A DNA stretch of 59,855 nt from contig JAFGJR010000032.1 in NCBI GenBank assembly GCA_016928975.1, forward strand, positions 1-59,855, given 5' to 3'. This stretch comes from Sedimentisphaerales bacterium (GTDB lineage Bacteria; Planctomycetota; Phycisphaerae; Sedimentisphaerales; SG8-4). Position numbers and translations under genes: made by a program. The notes beneath the pieces are model-generated. The model was given only the letters and a program-made list of their open reading frames with translations, was not told the DNA's origin and searched no databases. Below are positions 33,841 to 42,447 of this stretch, one piece after another; position 1 is the first letter of the stretch, and the number at the start of each line of letters is the position of its first letter.

Positions 33841-35328
33841 CTATCGCAACAACCATTTCCGCGCCCTCTTGAGATCCACCACCATGCTCTTGGGGTCCGC
33901 GAAATACAGTCTCCTCCTGGAGAAAGCTCGTCGAAATACGTTTGACAGTCTCTTGTTGGATTTCTCGAACTCCGTTTGCACATGTCCAATCAGTTCCGCG
34001 AGTCGTTCCTCTGAAATGTACGCGCACCGGCGATGCGCATCCGCGAGGAAGTAGTCGACAGGATTGGTCTCGAAGAAATGGGAGTTGTCCACGTCCGCCT
34101 TGACCAGACCCAGCTCCTCGGCCATGGCAAACAGCTTCGTGCCCGGATACGGTTTGTACACGCCGATGGCGGCGTAGGAAGGAGAGAGCTCCCGCATGAA
34201 CTCCAGGGTCCTGACGATCTGATCCTCCTTCTCCATGGGCAGGGCCATCATGAAGTAACCTGTCCAGAATATTCCGTTCTCGCGCAGCAGTTGCACGCCT
34301 TCTCGGATCTGCTGTTTTGTCAATCGTTTGCCGTAGATTCCAAGCATCTCCTCATCACCCGACTCGACCCCCACGCCCACCCGATTGCAGCCTGCCTGCT
34401 TCATGAGTCGTACAAGGCCGGCGTCCAAGAGATCGAGACGGGTCGTGCACTCCCACAGGATGTTCAATCGCTTCTGTAGGATCGCGTTGCACAAATCGGC
34501 CACTCGGCTGCGCCGCAGCGTGAATGAATCATCTTTGAACATGAACTGCCTCGTGCCGAAGTTCCTCTGGACTTGCTCGACTTCCGCCAGGATCTTGCCC
34601 ACGGACTGAAATCGGGTTTTGCGAGTGAAATTGCTGCAATACGTGCAATGGTACGGGCACCCTCGGGAGGTCAGCATCAGCCCCAGGTCCTCGGGGGAGT
34701 AGTCGCCCAGATTCACCAGCGCAGTCCGATCCGGAACGGGAAGACTGTCCAGACACTCGATCTCGGGACCTGGGCGGTCCAGCGCACCCGGATTGTTCTT
34801 CGTCAGCACGCCCGGTATGGTCTCCACGTCCCTCTGATTCGCCTTCAGTCTCTTCACGATCTCCAGGAAGGTCTCCTCGCCCTCTCCCTTGACGACGATG
34901 TCTGTGTAGGGCCAGTCGACCATGATGCGCGGCATGACGCTGGCGTGGGGCCCTCCCATGATCACGACGCAATCCGAGTTCCACTCCTTGACGAGCCGGG
35001 CGGTTTGCAGGGCGGAGGCATACTGAATGGTCATGGTGGTGATCCCGACCACATCGGGCTTGAACGTCCTGAGAGCCTCGCTGAACTGCTTCCACACAGG
35101 GTGACACGGATCGTTCACCCCCTGGAGGTAGCGTGCCATGTTCTCGTGCTGATTCGTGAAGTCCAGGCCGTCGGATGGGGTCGTGCACTTGTCCACATCG
35201 TATACGCTGACTTCAGCGGCATTCTCCTGGTGGGCGACCGCCGCCAGCATGCACAAGCCGATGGGATAGCCCCGCTTGATCAATCCCGTGAATGCATTGA
35301 TGGGCGGCTCGACGAGCAAGATCTTCAT
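33841..35328 (-). CDS. B12-binding-domain radical SAM protein (495 aa)
   Basis: A radical SAM enzyme: Cys224, Cys228 and Cys231 in SRGCPYHCTYCSN bind the 4Fe-4S cluster that cleaves AdoMet. The N-terminal 150 residues (PPINAFTGLIKRGYPIGLCM, DVVGITTMTIQYASALQTAR, VIMGGPHAS) form a cobalamin-binding-type Rossmann domain, although I do not see the D-x-H-x-x-G motif. After the barrel, GVGVESGDEEMLGIYGKRLT is the usual SAM-contact strand. Related enzymes do C- or P-methylation or other difficult chemistry. Here it is flanked by a glycosyltransferase and the C5-epimerase, so modification of a sugar or its lipid carrier is possible, but the reaction is unknown. Confidence 0.85.
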   Translation of the reverse strand: MKILLVEPPINAFTGLIKRGYPIGLCMLAAVAHQENAAEVSVYDVDKCTTPSDGLDFTNQHENMARYLQGVNDPCHPVWKQFSEALRTFKPDVVGITTMTIQYASALQTARLVKEWNSDCVVIMGGPHASVMPRIMVDWPYTDIVVKGEGEETFLEIVKRLKANQRDVETIPGVLTKNNPGALDRPGPEIECLDSLPVPDRTALVNLGDYSPEDLGLMLTSRGCPYHCTYCSNFTRKTRFQSVGKILAEVEQVQRNFGTRQFMFKDDSFTLRRSRVADLCNAILQKRLNILWECTTRLDLLDAGLVRLMKQAGCNRVGVGVESGDEEMLGIYGKRLTKQQIREGVQLLRENGIFWTGYFMMALPMEKEDQIVRTLEFMRELSPSYAAIGVYKPYPGTKLFAMAEELGLVKADVDNSHFFETNPVDYFLADAHRRCAYISEERLAELIGHVQTEFEKSNKRLSNVFRRAFSRRRLYFADPKSMVVDLKRARKWLLR

Positions 35329-35344
35329 TGGAGGACCTGCAATA

Positions 35345-36316
35345 TCAATAATAGAGGAGCTTGAAAACCGCTTTATAGGCCTTGGCGGCCAGGCGGAACG
35401 ACGCCCGTTCGGTGTAGCCCCTCCATCGTTCGGCGTATTCCGCGAACGTCGCGTCGCCGGTCAGACGATGCATCACCTCCAGTTGCACGAGATGGAGCTT
35501 GTGGTAGAAGGGGCTGGCGATGGACTTGATTCGCTGAGGGGTCAGCTCGTACAGCGACCAAATCCGAACATCGTATTTGGGCAGGTTGAACAGGATGGTT
35601 TGGGTATACGCATCGAAAAGCTGCCTCGCCTCTTCACGTCGCGTGAAGAGATGATAGTCCCAGATCCCCCACAGTCCCCAGATGAATCCGTTGAGTATGT
35701 GGGTCGGCGGCTCGACCAGATACTCCTCAATCCAAATGTGTCCGTCCCCATCCGCGTACTGGACTCCTCCCTGACCGATCGGAGTGACCAGAGATCGATA
35801 GACGTGGTCGGCCGCGTCGAGGTATTCGCGAAACCCCGTGAACGCGTGGGCCCTGAGCAGGACCGATAGTCCCTGTCCCTGAGCCAATCCGGAGAACCAG
35901 GGGGCAACGAGCGGCCGAAAGTACTCAAAGTCAAACCGGTGGGGCCAGAGATAGGTCCCGTTCTCCGTCGCCTGGAGATTATCCATCAGCCAGCGAGCGC
36001 CGGCCAGGAATCTGTCGTAGCGACTCGAATCTCCGGCTTGCACGCCCAGGTTGTAATTGCCCAGCGCATATTGTGAGACGGCGATCGGATTGTACTGCCT
36101 GCCGACTTTGCCGCGATAGTCCAGCAGAGGAATGCCCTCGTTGTCAAAGGGACCGGGATAGTCCGCCTTCTGGGCAAATGTCATGTAGTACTGCGTCAGC
36201 TCACCGGTGAATGCCTGCTCATTGAGTGTGGGAACCTCGTGCCAGAAGGTGAGCTGGCTGTTGGTTCTCAGGAGATACGCGCTCAAGACCCGCTGGAGAT
36301 ACGACAGTCGGCTCAT
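35345..36316 (-). CDS. D-glucuronyl C5-epimerase domain protein (323 aa)
   Basis: It belongs to the family that inverts C5 of glucuronate to iduronate in heparan-type chains. Family landmarks are NPIAVSQYALGNYNLGVQAG, TYLWPHRFDFEYF, PWFSGLAQGQGLSVLLRAH, HIWIEEYLVEPPTHILNGFIWGLWGIWDYH, RIWSLYELTP and SPFYHKLHLVQLEVMHRL, in the order of the (alpha/alpha)-toroid C-terminal domain. There is no signal peptide, so it may act in the cytoplasm on lipid-linked sugar, or be exported by another route. The start overlaps the stop of the upstream fusion gene by 4 nt (ATGA). The family match is clear; the substrate polymer is inferred. Confidence 0.85.
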   Translation of the reverse strand: MSRLSYLQRVLSAYLLRTNSQLTFWHEVPTLNEQAFTGELTQYYMTFAQKADYPGPFDNEGIPLLDYRGKVGRQYNPIAVSQYALGNYNLGVQAGDSSRYDRFLAGARWLMDNLQATENGTYLWPHRFDFEYFRPLVAPWFSGLAQGQGLSVLLRAHAFTGFREYLDAADHVYRSLVTPIGQGGVQYADGDGHIWIEEYLVEPPTHILNGFIWGLWGIWDYHLFTRREEARQLFDAYTQTILFNLPKYDVRIWSLYELTPQRIKSIASPFYHKLHLVQLEVMHRLTGDATFAEYAERWRGYTERASFRLAAKAYKAVFKLLYY

Positions 36317-38490
36317 TTACCCGCTTCGCAATAGGCAAGAGGCTCCGCATACTCGCTCGCCAAGGTCACGATCCGACCTTGTTGCGCGGACGTCAGCGCC
36401 GCAATGCTCGCCTGCGTGACAATCAGCAACTCGTCGTATCGAATCAGCGGCTCCCCTCCATGGGCCACTCGATCCAGAAACGCCCGGATCTCAGCCATGT
36501 GCCCCTTGTCCTGGCCACGTGTTCTGAAGGTTCGATCTCGCTTGAACCCATACGTCCGAGTCACGCGGAAATTCTCAAGGCGAATGATGCGCCCATCGCT
36601 GAAGATCTCGAGGGTCTCCTTGGGATATCTCTTGCATCCGTTGGCGAAGTAGTTGACGGTCCCGATTGAGCCGTCTTCAAAGCTCAGGACGATGGACATT
36701 TTGTCGTCGCGCACGGCCGGCCCCCGGCCCACTCGCGCCGCATAGATGGTGGCAATCGGGCTGGCTGCCAGGTGGCATAACAAATCAATGAAGTGGCAGC
36801 CCTCGCCAATGATCCGCCCCCCACCCGCCTGCGGGTCCTGGGTCCAATGGCCGGCAGGAATCTCGCCCGCGTTCACCGTCATCGTCATGCACAGAGGCCC
36901 CGCCCTGCCGGACAACATCGTCCGGATCTTCTCTGTGTGAGCGGCGAAGCGGCGATTGAAGCCGACCATGAGCTGGCGGTCCGGATGTCGCCGAACGGCG
37001 TCCGTTATGCCCACCAGATCTTCTGCACGAATCGCCAGCGGCTTCTCCACGAACACGTGGCGCCCCGCCTGCAACGCCTCGACCACCAAGGACGCATGAT
37101 TGCTGTGACCTGTCACGATGAACACGGCGTCCATTTCGTCGTCGTCAAGGATTTGCCGATGTTCGGTGACGGCATTCTCGAATCCGAATCTCTTGGCCGC
37201 ATGCACCAGCGCGGCACCATTGCGACGGCCGGCAATGCACTTCAAACGGGCCCCAGTCTTGTGCAAGCACGGCAGAATCGTGCCCATCGCAAAGTTCCCG
37301 GCTCCGATGACACCGACTACGGCCTTGCCCACTCCGGCGGACTTTGCCTGAAGGACCGCCATGCGGACGGCACGGTCGACCTGCTCAGGATATTGCAGGA
37401 TCACCCCCAGGGCGGATCCATCGTTCTCGATCGTCTCGTACGCCTGGAAGGCATCACCAAGAGCATATCTGTGCGTGATCAACGGCTCCACGTTGAGGCT
37501 TCCGTTTGCCATGGCGCCAAGCACGGCCTCGAAGTTGCGCCCCTCCGTCCATCGCACCAGACCATAGGGATAGTCCTGCCCCTCCTGTTCGTAGGCTTCA
37601 TCGTAGCGGCCGGGCCCGTAACTGCACGAGACCTGGAACGTCAATTCTTTCTCATAGAAGTCGCTTCGCCGCAGATTCAGCCCGACGACGCCGACCAGGA
37701 CGATGCGGCCCCGCGTGCGACAGCATTCAGCCGCCTGATGGACGATCTCGTCTGTCCTGGCACATGCCGTAATGAGGACGCCGTCTACACCGTGCGCCCC
37801 TGTCCAGGCTCTGACTGCCTCCACAGGATCGCTGTCGCTCGACAGATCGACAGTCCTCACCCCAAGCTGCTCTGCCAGCCTCAGCCTATGAGGATTCGGA
37901 TCGACGCCCAGGACCTCGCATCCACTGGCCCCCAGCAGTTGCACGGTCACCAGCCCAATCAAGCCCATGCCGAAGACCATGATCTTCTCGCCAAGCACCG
38001 GTTGCATGAGCCGTATGCCCTGTAGAGCAATGCTGGAAAGCACCGTGAAGGCGGCGTCTTCATCGGTCACGCCATCCGGAATCCGGGCGACCAAGTTGCG
38101 TGGGACACAGACAATCTCCGCATGGTTGCCGTTGCTCGCGACTCGGTCGCCGGGCTGTAAGTCCGTTACGCCTTCGCCCACATTGAGCACGACACCGGCG
38201 TTACAGTAGCCCAGCGGCAGCGGCTGATCGAGCTTGCGGAACACCGCCTCCAGGGTCGGCAGCAGCCCATCCGCCTTGATCTTATCCAGCACCTGCTTGA
38301 CCTTGTCCGGCTGCTGCCGTGCTTTCCGGATCAGGTTCGCCTTGCTGAACTCCACGAGCATTCGCTCCGTCCCCGCCGAGATCAACGAGGCCTGTGTCTG
38401 AATCAGAACCTGGCCACGTCCTACCTGCGGACACGGGACCTCAGCCAGCTCCATCTGACCGGTCTTCAAATTCTGGAGCACTTGTCTCAT
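36313..38490 (-). CDS. Zinc-type alcohol dehydrogenase / Gfo-Idh-MocA oxidoreductase fusion (725 aa)
   Basis: Two enzymes in one chain. Residues about 1-360 are a medium-chain dehydrogenase: QVLIQTQASLISAGTER, YCNAGVVLNVGEGVTDLQPGD, VMVFGMGLIGLVTVQLLG-like Rossmann segment. From about 390, VGVIGAGNFAMGTILPCLHK and HVFVEKPLAIRAEDL mark a Gfo/Idh/MocA oxidoreductase. This fusion is recurrent in polysaccharide loci, often next to heparinase- or epimerase-like genes. It presumably oxidises and re-reduces a sugar or sugar nucleotide in two coupled steps. The exact reaction is not established. It overlaps the C5-epimerase by 4 nt, suggesting coupled expression. Confidence 0.85.
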   Translation of the reverse strand: MRQVLQNLKTGQMELAEVPCPQVGRGQVLIQTQASLISAGTERMLVEFSKANLIRKARQQPDKVKQVLDKIKADGLLPTLEAVFRKLDQPLPLGYCNAGVVLNVGEGVTDLQPGDRVASNGNHAEIVCVPRNLVARIPDGVTDEDAAFTVLSSIALQGIRLMQPVLGEKIMVFGMGLIGLVTVQLLGASGCEVLGVDPNPHRLRLAEQLGVRTVDLSSDSDPVEAVRAWTGAHGVDGVLITACARTDEIVHQAAECCRTRGRIVLVGVVGLNLRRSDFYEKELTFQVSCSYGPGRYDEAYEQEGQDYPYGLVRWTEGRNFEAVLGAMANGSLNVEPLITHRYALGDAFQAYETIENDGSALGVILQYPEQVDRAVRMAVLQAKSAGVGKAVVGVIGAGNFAMGTILPCLHKTGARLKCIAGRRNGAALVHAAKRFGFENAVTEHRQILDDDEMDAVFIVTGHSNHASLVVEALQAGRHVFVEKPLAIRAEDLVGITDAVRRHPDRQLMVGFNRRFAAHTEKIRTMLSGRAGPLCMTMTVNAGEIPAGHWTQDPQAGGGRIIGEGCHFIDLLCHLAASPIATIYAARVGRGPAVRDDKMSIVLSFEDGSIGTVNYFANGCKRYPKETLEIFSDGRIIRLENFRVTRTYGFKRDRTFRTRGQDKGHMAEIRAFLDRVAHGGEPLIRYDELLIVTQASIAALTSAQQGRIVTLASEYAEPLAYCEAGK

Positions 38491-38601
38491 AAATTCACAG
38501 AGTCACCTGCCATGATGCAGCCGTAGGCCGGATCAGTGCAGAATTGTCCGTTCCGAAGTCAAACGATCTCACGCGCTGTCTCTCCCACTATGGCGGACTA
38601 C

Positions 38602-39405
38602 TCACACCGCCTCCAGGACACTGGCGCATCTTGACTGGGCCATCGCGTTTGCCAGGGCGTCCTTCTCCGCGCGATTCGGGTAGCTGATCAACACCGCCCG
38701 GTAAACCCCCTTGAACACGAACAGGCTCCCGGCGGCGGCTCCGATGATCCCAAAGGAACGAATCAGTTCCCCGACGTCTTTCACGGAACCAGCCCCTCCC
38801 AGCACAGTGATCGGAAGACTGACTGCTTCGCGAACTGCGCGAGCCAACTCAAGATCGTAGCCCTTCATAGTGCCGTCGCGATCAATCGAATTGATGACAA
38901 TTTCGCCGGCGCCGAGTCCTTCTGCACGCTGGGCGAACGCAACCGGACAAACACCTGTTGACCGGGTCGCATTTTGAGTCCACAACTCGTATTCGCCGGG
39001 TCCGGTCTTCTTGACATCCATGACGACGACGATGCTCTGCGCCCCGACCACATCCGCTGCCCGTGCCACCAGCGAGGGGTCACTGATGGCGGCCGCACTC
39101 ATGGCGACTTTCTCCACCCCCAAGCTGATGATTCTCTCCACCTGATCCACCCGCTTCACTCCGCCTCCATAGCACAGCGGCATTCGGCATTCCGCCGCGA
39201 GACTCTTGATTAGAGTGTAGTCCGGATCGCGGCGGAATGCCGTAGCATCGATGTCCACCACGATCAGCTCATCGACTTCCTTCTCGTTGAAGATCCTCAC
39301 CGCATTGATCGGATCCCCCACGTACTTGGGACGGGTGAACTGCACGGTCTTGACAAGCCCACCGTTCTTGACCAACAAACACGGAATGATGCGCGGGCGC
39401 AACAT
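38602..39405 (-). CDS. HisF-like cyclase subunit of an amidino-sugar cassette (267 aa)
   Basis: A (beta/alpha)8 barrel related to HisF but of the polysaccharide type (WbpI/HisF2-like). IIPCLLVKNGGLVKTVQF opens the barrel. The two catalytic Asp positions of HisF appear in ELIVVDIDAT and INSIDRDGTMKGYD, with phosphate-binding GGAGSVKDVGELI. Partnered with the HisH-like gene, it would deliver ammonia to an activated acyl sugar so that an acetamido group becomes acetamidino. ATG 39405 is 2 nt past the HisH stop. The rest of the histidine pathway is absent, so a role in histidine synthesis is unlikely. Confidence 0.86.
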   Translation of the reverse strand: MLRPRIIPCLLVKNGGLVKTVQFTRPKYVGDPINAVRIFNEKEVDELIVVDIDATAFRRDPDYTLIKSLAAECRMPLCYGGGVKRVDQVERIISLGVEKVAMSAAAISDPSLVARAADVVGAQSIVVVMDVKKTGPGEYELWTQNATRSTGVCPVAFAQRAEGLGAGEIVINSIDRDGTMKGYDLELARAVREAVSLPITVLGGAGSVKDVGELIRSFGIIGAAAGSLFVFKGVYRAVLISYPNRAEKDALANAMAQSRCASVLEAV

Positions 39406-39407
39406 GC

Positions 39408-40022
39408 CTACATCTCCGCAAAGTTCTTCAACAGTTGGATACCCCATTGGTGGCTCTTCTCCGGATGGAACTGCACACCAAACACATTTCGCGAGCCCAC
39501 GCTCGATGCATAGAAGCCACCATAATCCGTGACCGCAGAGATATTGTCCCGGTTCTGCGGGACGAAGTAATAGGAGTGCAGAAAGTAGAATCTCGCGCCC
39601 TCCTCAAGATGGCTGAACAGGCCGTCGCCCCCCTGAGGCAGAACATCGTTCCAACCCATGTGGGGCAACTGCATCTTCTGAGCCGACGTCCCGTTGCTGA
39701 ATCTCCTCACCTCCCCCTCGATCCATCCGAGCCCACCCAATCGTCCCTCCTCGCTGCGGTTCGCGAGGATCTGCATGCCCACGCAAATCCCGAGGACGGG
39801 TCTGCCCTGGCTGACCACCAACTCTTCGAGGACGTTTCTCATACCCGACTCATTCAACCGGGTCATCGCCCAATCAAAGGCCCCGACTCCGGGCAGGATG
39901 AGCCTGCGGGAATCGACCAACTCTTCAGCCGAAGCTGCAATACGCACCGGTATGTTCAGACGCTTGTAGATGTTGGCGAACGCTTGAACGTTGCCAAGGC
40001 CGTAGTTAACAATCGTGATCAT
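39408..40022 (-). CDS. HisH-like glutamine amidotransferase subunit (204 aa)
   Basis: The class I glutaminase that feeds ammonia to the HisF-like partner. MITIVNYGLGNVQAFANIYK is the HisH start; Cys80 in PVLGICVGMQILANRSEEG is the nucleophile, and His-Glu of VFGVQFHPEKSHQWG completes the triad. The gene sits between the N-acetyl-sugar amidotransferase (4-nt ATGA overlap) and the HisF-like gene (2-nt gap), the same three-gene order as in acetamidino-sugar operons such as wbpG-wbpH-type cassettes of Pseudomonas O-antigens. Confidence 0.9.
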   Translation of the reverse strand: MITIVNYGLGNVQAFANIYKRLNIPVRIAASAEELVDSRRLILPGVGAFDWAMTRLNESGMRNVLEELVVSQGRPVLGICVGMQILANRSEEGRLGGLGWIEGEVRRFSNGTSAQKMQLPHMGWNDVLPQGGDGLFSHLEEGARFYFLHSYYFVPQNRDNISAVTDYGGFYASSVGSRNVFGVQFHPEKSHQWGIQLLKNFAEM

Positions 40023-41158
40023 CGTTTGCCGCCAAGCTCCAACCCAAACAGTCTCATCGCCGTGGCCCCCACCGCATAGATGCTCTCCTGGGATCGATAA
40101 TCCTTGAACGTCTTGTTTGGAGCATCCAGATAGCCTTGCAGTTCGTCCGTGGAGATCCCGAGCTTCGTGGCCACATATTCGAACTCCTGAGCAATCGTGG
40201 CCTCGTCATAGGGAGGGTGCTTGAGCTTCTCGATGGCCTCTTCTCTTGTCATTTGATTTGTGAGAATCAAACTGGAATACTGCACCCTTCTCGTGTCATA
40301 GCCGAATTTCTTGGGCAGCCAGAAACCCTCGTAGAACTTGGTAAACCGCGACTCGAAGTGCTTCTGAGGATAAGGCTGCCAACCGAACCGATCTACAAGG
40401 AATTTGATCGCCGACTCCTTGACATAGGGAAGGTAGTTCAAAGGCTTGACCACCTTGATGCCTTTGACATACGGCAGGTACACCTTGTGACGCAGGATGG
40501 ACGTGGTCGGGAAAGTGACCAGAGGACGAGAGCCAAATCGCCGATGGATGTCGCGCAACTGAATGGAGTCTGATTGATAGTACATCCACTCGACGGGATT
40601 GCGTATGCATTCCGTCGAGTAGTTGGCGCCTGTCAGGATGTACCTGACATCGTACTGCTCCGCAAACTTGTACATCGTGGCGAAGAATGCATGATCCTGC
40701 GGCGCGTCTACGTGCGGGACACCGGACTTGAAGAAGGCCAGTTGCAGATCGCGCATCTCCTCCCAGTCGATCACCTCCGTGTACAGGTCCAGCCCGAGCT
40801 TGTCGACGAGCTTCTCGATGTTGTTGACGGCTTCCTGCGAATTCCAGCCGGCGTCGACGTGAAACACCAGGGGGCGCAGGCCGAGTTGCTCCTTGGCGAT
40901 GTATGTCAGGTAGGAGCTGTCAATGCCGCCGCTCATCCCGATGATGCAGTCGAAATCCTTCCCCTCGCCCGCGCGTTTGATCTTTCGGACAAGCACCTGC
41001 AACGCCGCCTGTCCGCGTTCATCCGTATGCCAGTTGGGGACGATCTTCTCGTAGAACGTATTGCAGTGATCGCAGACTCCTTTCGCGTCAAAGACGATCC
41101 TCGAGTCCGTCGTATCCATGACACACTTTGTGCAGATCTGGTACTCTCTCTCAGACAT
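40019..41158 (-). CDS. N-acetyl sugar amidotransferase, WbpG/PseA-like (379 aa)
   Basis: A PP-loop ATP pyrophosphatase that adenylates an N-acetyl group and, with HisH/HisF-like partners, turns it into an acetamidino group. The N-terminal zinc site is Cys9, Cys12 (ICTKCVMDTTDS) and Cys29, Cys32 (CDHC). The PP-loop SGGIDSS is at 76-82, followed by FHVDAGWNSQEAVNNIEKL and ILTGANYSTECIRNPVEWM. Length is normal. Target sugars in other bacteria include diacetamido-uronates and legionaminic or pseudaminic acids. With the WbpA-like dehydrogenase nearby a diacetamido-uronate is plausible, but wbpB/D/E homologues are not in the window. Confidence 0.9.
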   Translation of the reverse strand: MSEREYQICTKCVMDTTDSRIVFDAKGVCDHCNTFYEKIVPNWHTDERGQAALQVLVRKIKRAGEGKDFDCIIGMSGGIDSSYLTYIAKEQLGLRPLVFHVDAGWNSQEAVNNIEKLVDKLGLDLYTEVIDWEEMRDLQLAFFKSGVPHVDAPQDHAFFATMYKFAEQYDVRYILTGANYSTECIRNPVEWMYYQSDSIQLRDIHRRFGSRPLVTFPTTSILRHKVYLPYVKGIKVVKPLNYLPYVKESAIKFLVDRFGWQPYPQKHFESRFTKFYEGFWLPKKFGYDTRRVQYSSLILTNQMTREEAIEKLKHPPYDEATIAQEFEYVATKLGISTDELQGYLDAPNKTFKDYRSQESIYAVGATAMRLFGLELGGKR

Positions 41159-41238
41159 CTACCTTTCCTGTTTGCAGCTCGATATTTCGGTGTTCCGCCA
41201 ACCAGCGTCACCGCTGCCGCGGCAGTCAATATGGAGCG

Positions 41239-42447
41239 TCAGTAGAACTTGGCGGCAACGATCTGCATCGACCTCCGCTGGTCAAACATGTTCAGCGCCT
41301 CTTCCGAAGGTGTGTACGCGACTTGTGTCACGGCGTCTGCATACTCCAATGCCTTGTCTAACCACCGACCGTCTGCCAAATCAACGATGAACAGTCGCGC
41401 TCTCATACAGTCCGGGAGAGCTTCAATCCACGGGTTATACGTCACCGCCACACAACAGCCGCAGAAAATCGCCTCATACACGCTTCGCGGCGACGAGTCA
41501 CTCATCGGAATGGATATGGCGAGCTTCGCGGCGGTCAGCATCTCGTACATCTTCGCTCTGGGTAGACGGCCCAAGTCCCGGTCCCCCTGCTTGAACCGTT
41601 GGGTGACTGCTGTCTTGTATCCGTCCTCTTTGAATGGATAGATCAAGTGCAGTCTAGGTTCCCGCCGTGACTGCTCGCGTCCGTCAAGAATCTCAGCGAT
41701 ACGATACAGCGGCGTGAATCCCCGTATGGACACGACATGTTCGCGTGTGCGTACCTCCCGCACGACGCGCAAGATCGCATCGACGTCAATGCCATTCTGT
41801 ACGACCGTGGATTCCCTGCCGCATAGTTCACGAATTCGGTTCTGCATGTTGACTGAATCAACGGTCACGTGCCGAGCAGCCAACAGAGATCGGATCGCAA
41901 AGTGTCTATACAGCCTTGACCTGTTTGGCCGCACCAGGATCTCACTTCCCTGTGGAGTCCCGATGCAGTGAATCCCGGCTATCCAGCAGAGAAACATGTA
42001 GTACATCGTATGTGCATGAAATACGGAGCCAGGATTGTCTCTCGCGACCGCGCGCAATCGCCTCGCCTGCAGAGGGAAAAAGGCAAGTTTGACGAGATTC
42101 CGCCAGATGTTTCCAAGTCTTGACTGGCCCGGCAGCAGCAAGCGGTCGATTCTTAGAAGCTCGGTGATATCGTCATCATCCCGAATCAGTCGTTGGCATC
42201 CTTCGCTGCAAACAAGGTCCGTCACGAAGGCGACCCTTTGGGAGTCACACACTTCCTTGACCGTATGATACCAGTCCATGGCGTGGTAGTCGCGAGCATC
42301 GCCGACAAAGAAGATGCTTGCCAAGCCAGACCTCAGAGGTCCCTCTTTTGCCGGAGATATTCGCTTGTCTCGTGCGAGAGAGCTTACTGCTCCGGCCACA
42401 CGATGATGCCCTTTGTCCGACACGTCCTGAGCCTGAGACGATGCCAT
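41239..42447 (-). CDS. Glycosyltransferase, GT4-like (402 aa)
   Basis: A GT-B-type transferase. IFFVGDARDYHAMDWYHTVK opens the acceptor domain; VFHAHTMYYMFLCWIAG and IGTPQGSEILVRPNRS are mid-domain. The donor domain shows STVVQNGIDVDAI, VVSIRGFTPLYRIAEIL and MSDSSPRSVYEAIFCGCCVAVTYN, where SPRSVYEAIFCG replaces the usual E-x7-E nucleotide-binding motif. Its stop-start junction with the next gene upstream is directly adjacent (TAG then ATG). The first 45 residues are poorly conserved-looking and the true start could be further in. Donor and acceptor unknown. Confidence 0.75.
   Translation of the reverse strand: MASSQAQDVSDKGHHRVAGAVSSLARDKRISPAKEGPLRSGLASIFFVGDARDYHAMDWYHTVKEVCDSQRVAFVTDLVCSEGCQRLIRDDDDITELLRIDRLLLPGQSRLGNIWRNLVKLAFFPLQARRLRAVARDNPGSVFHAHTMYYMFLCWIAGIHCIGTPQGSEILVRPNRSRLYRHFAIRSLLAARHVTVDSVNMQNRIRELCGRESTVVQNGIDVDAILRVVREVRTREHVVSIRGFTPLYRIAEILDGREQSRREPRLHLIYPFKEDGYKTAVTQRFKQGDRDLGRLPRAKMYEMLTAAKLAISIPMSDSSPRSVYEAIFCGCCVAVTYNPWIEALPDCMRARLFIVDLADGRWLDKALEYADAVTQVAYTPSEEALNMFDQRRSMQIVAAKFY

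Noticed and set aside
38602..40022. Histidine biosynthesis hisH-hisF
   Set aside because: No other his gene is nearby, the pair is fused into an operon with an N-acetyl-sugar amidotransferase, and the HisF-like start is of the polysaccharide type.
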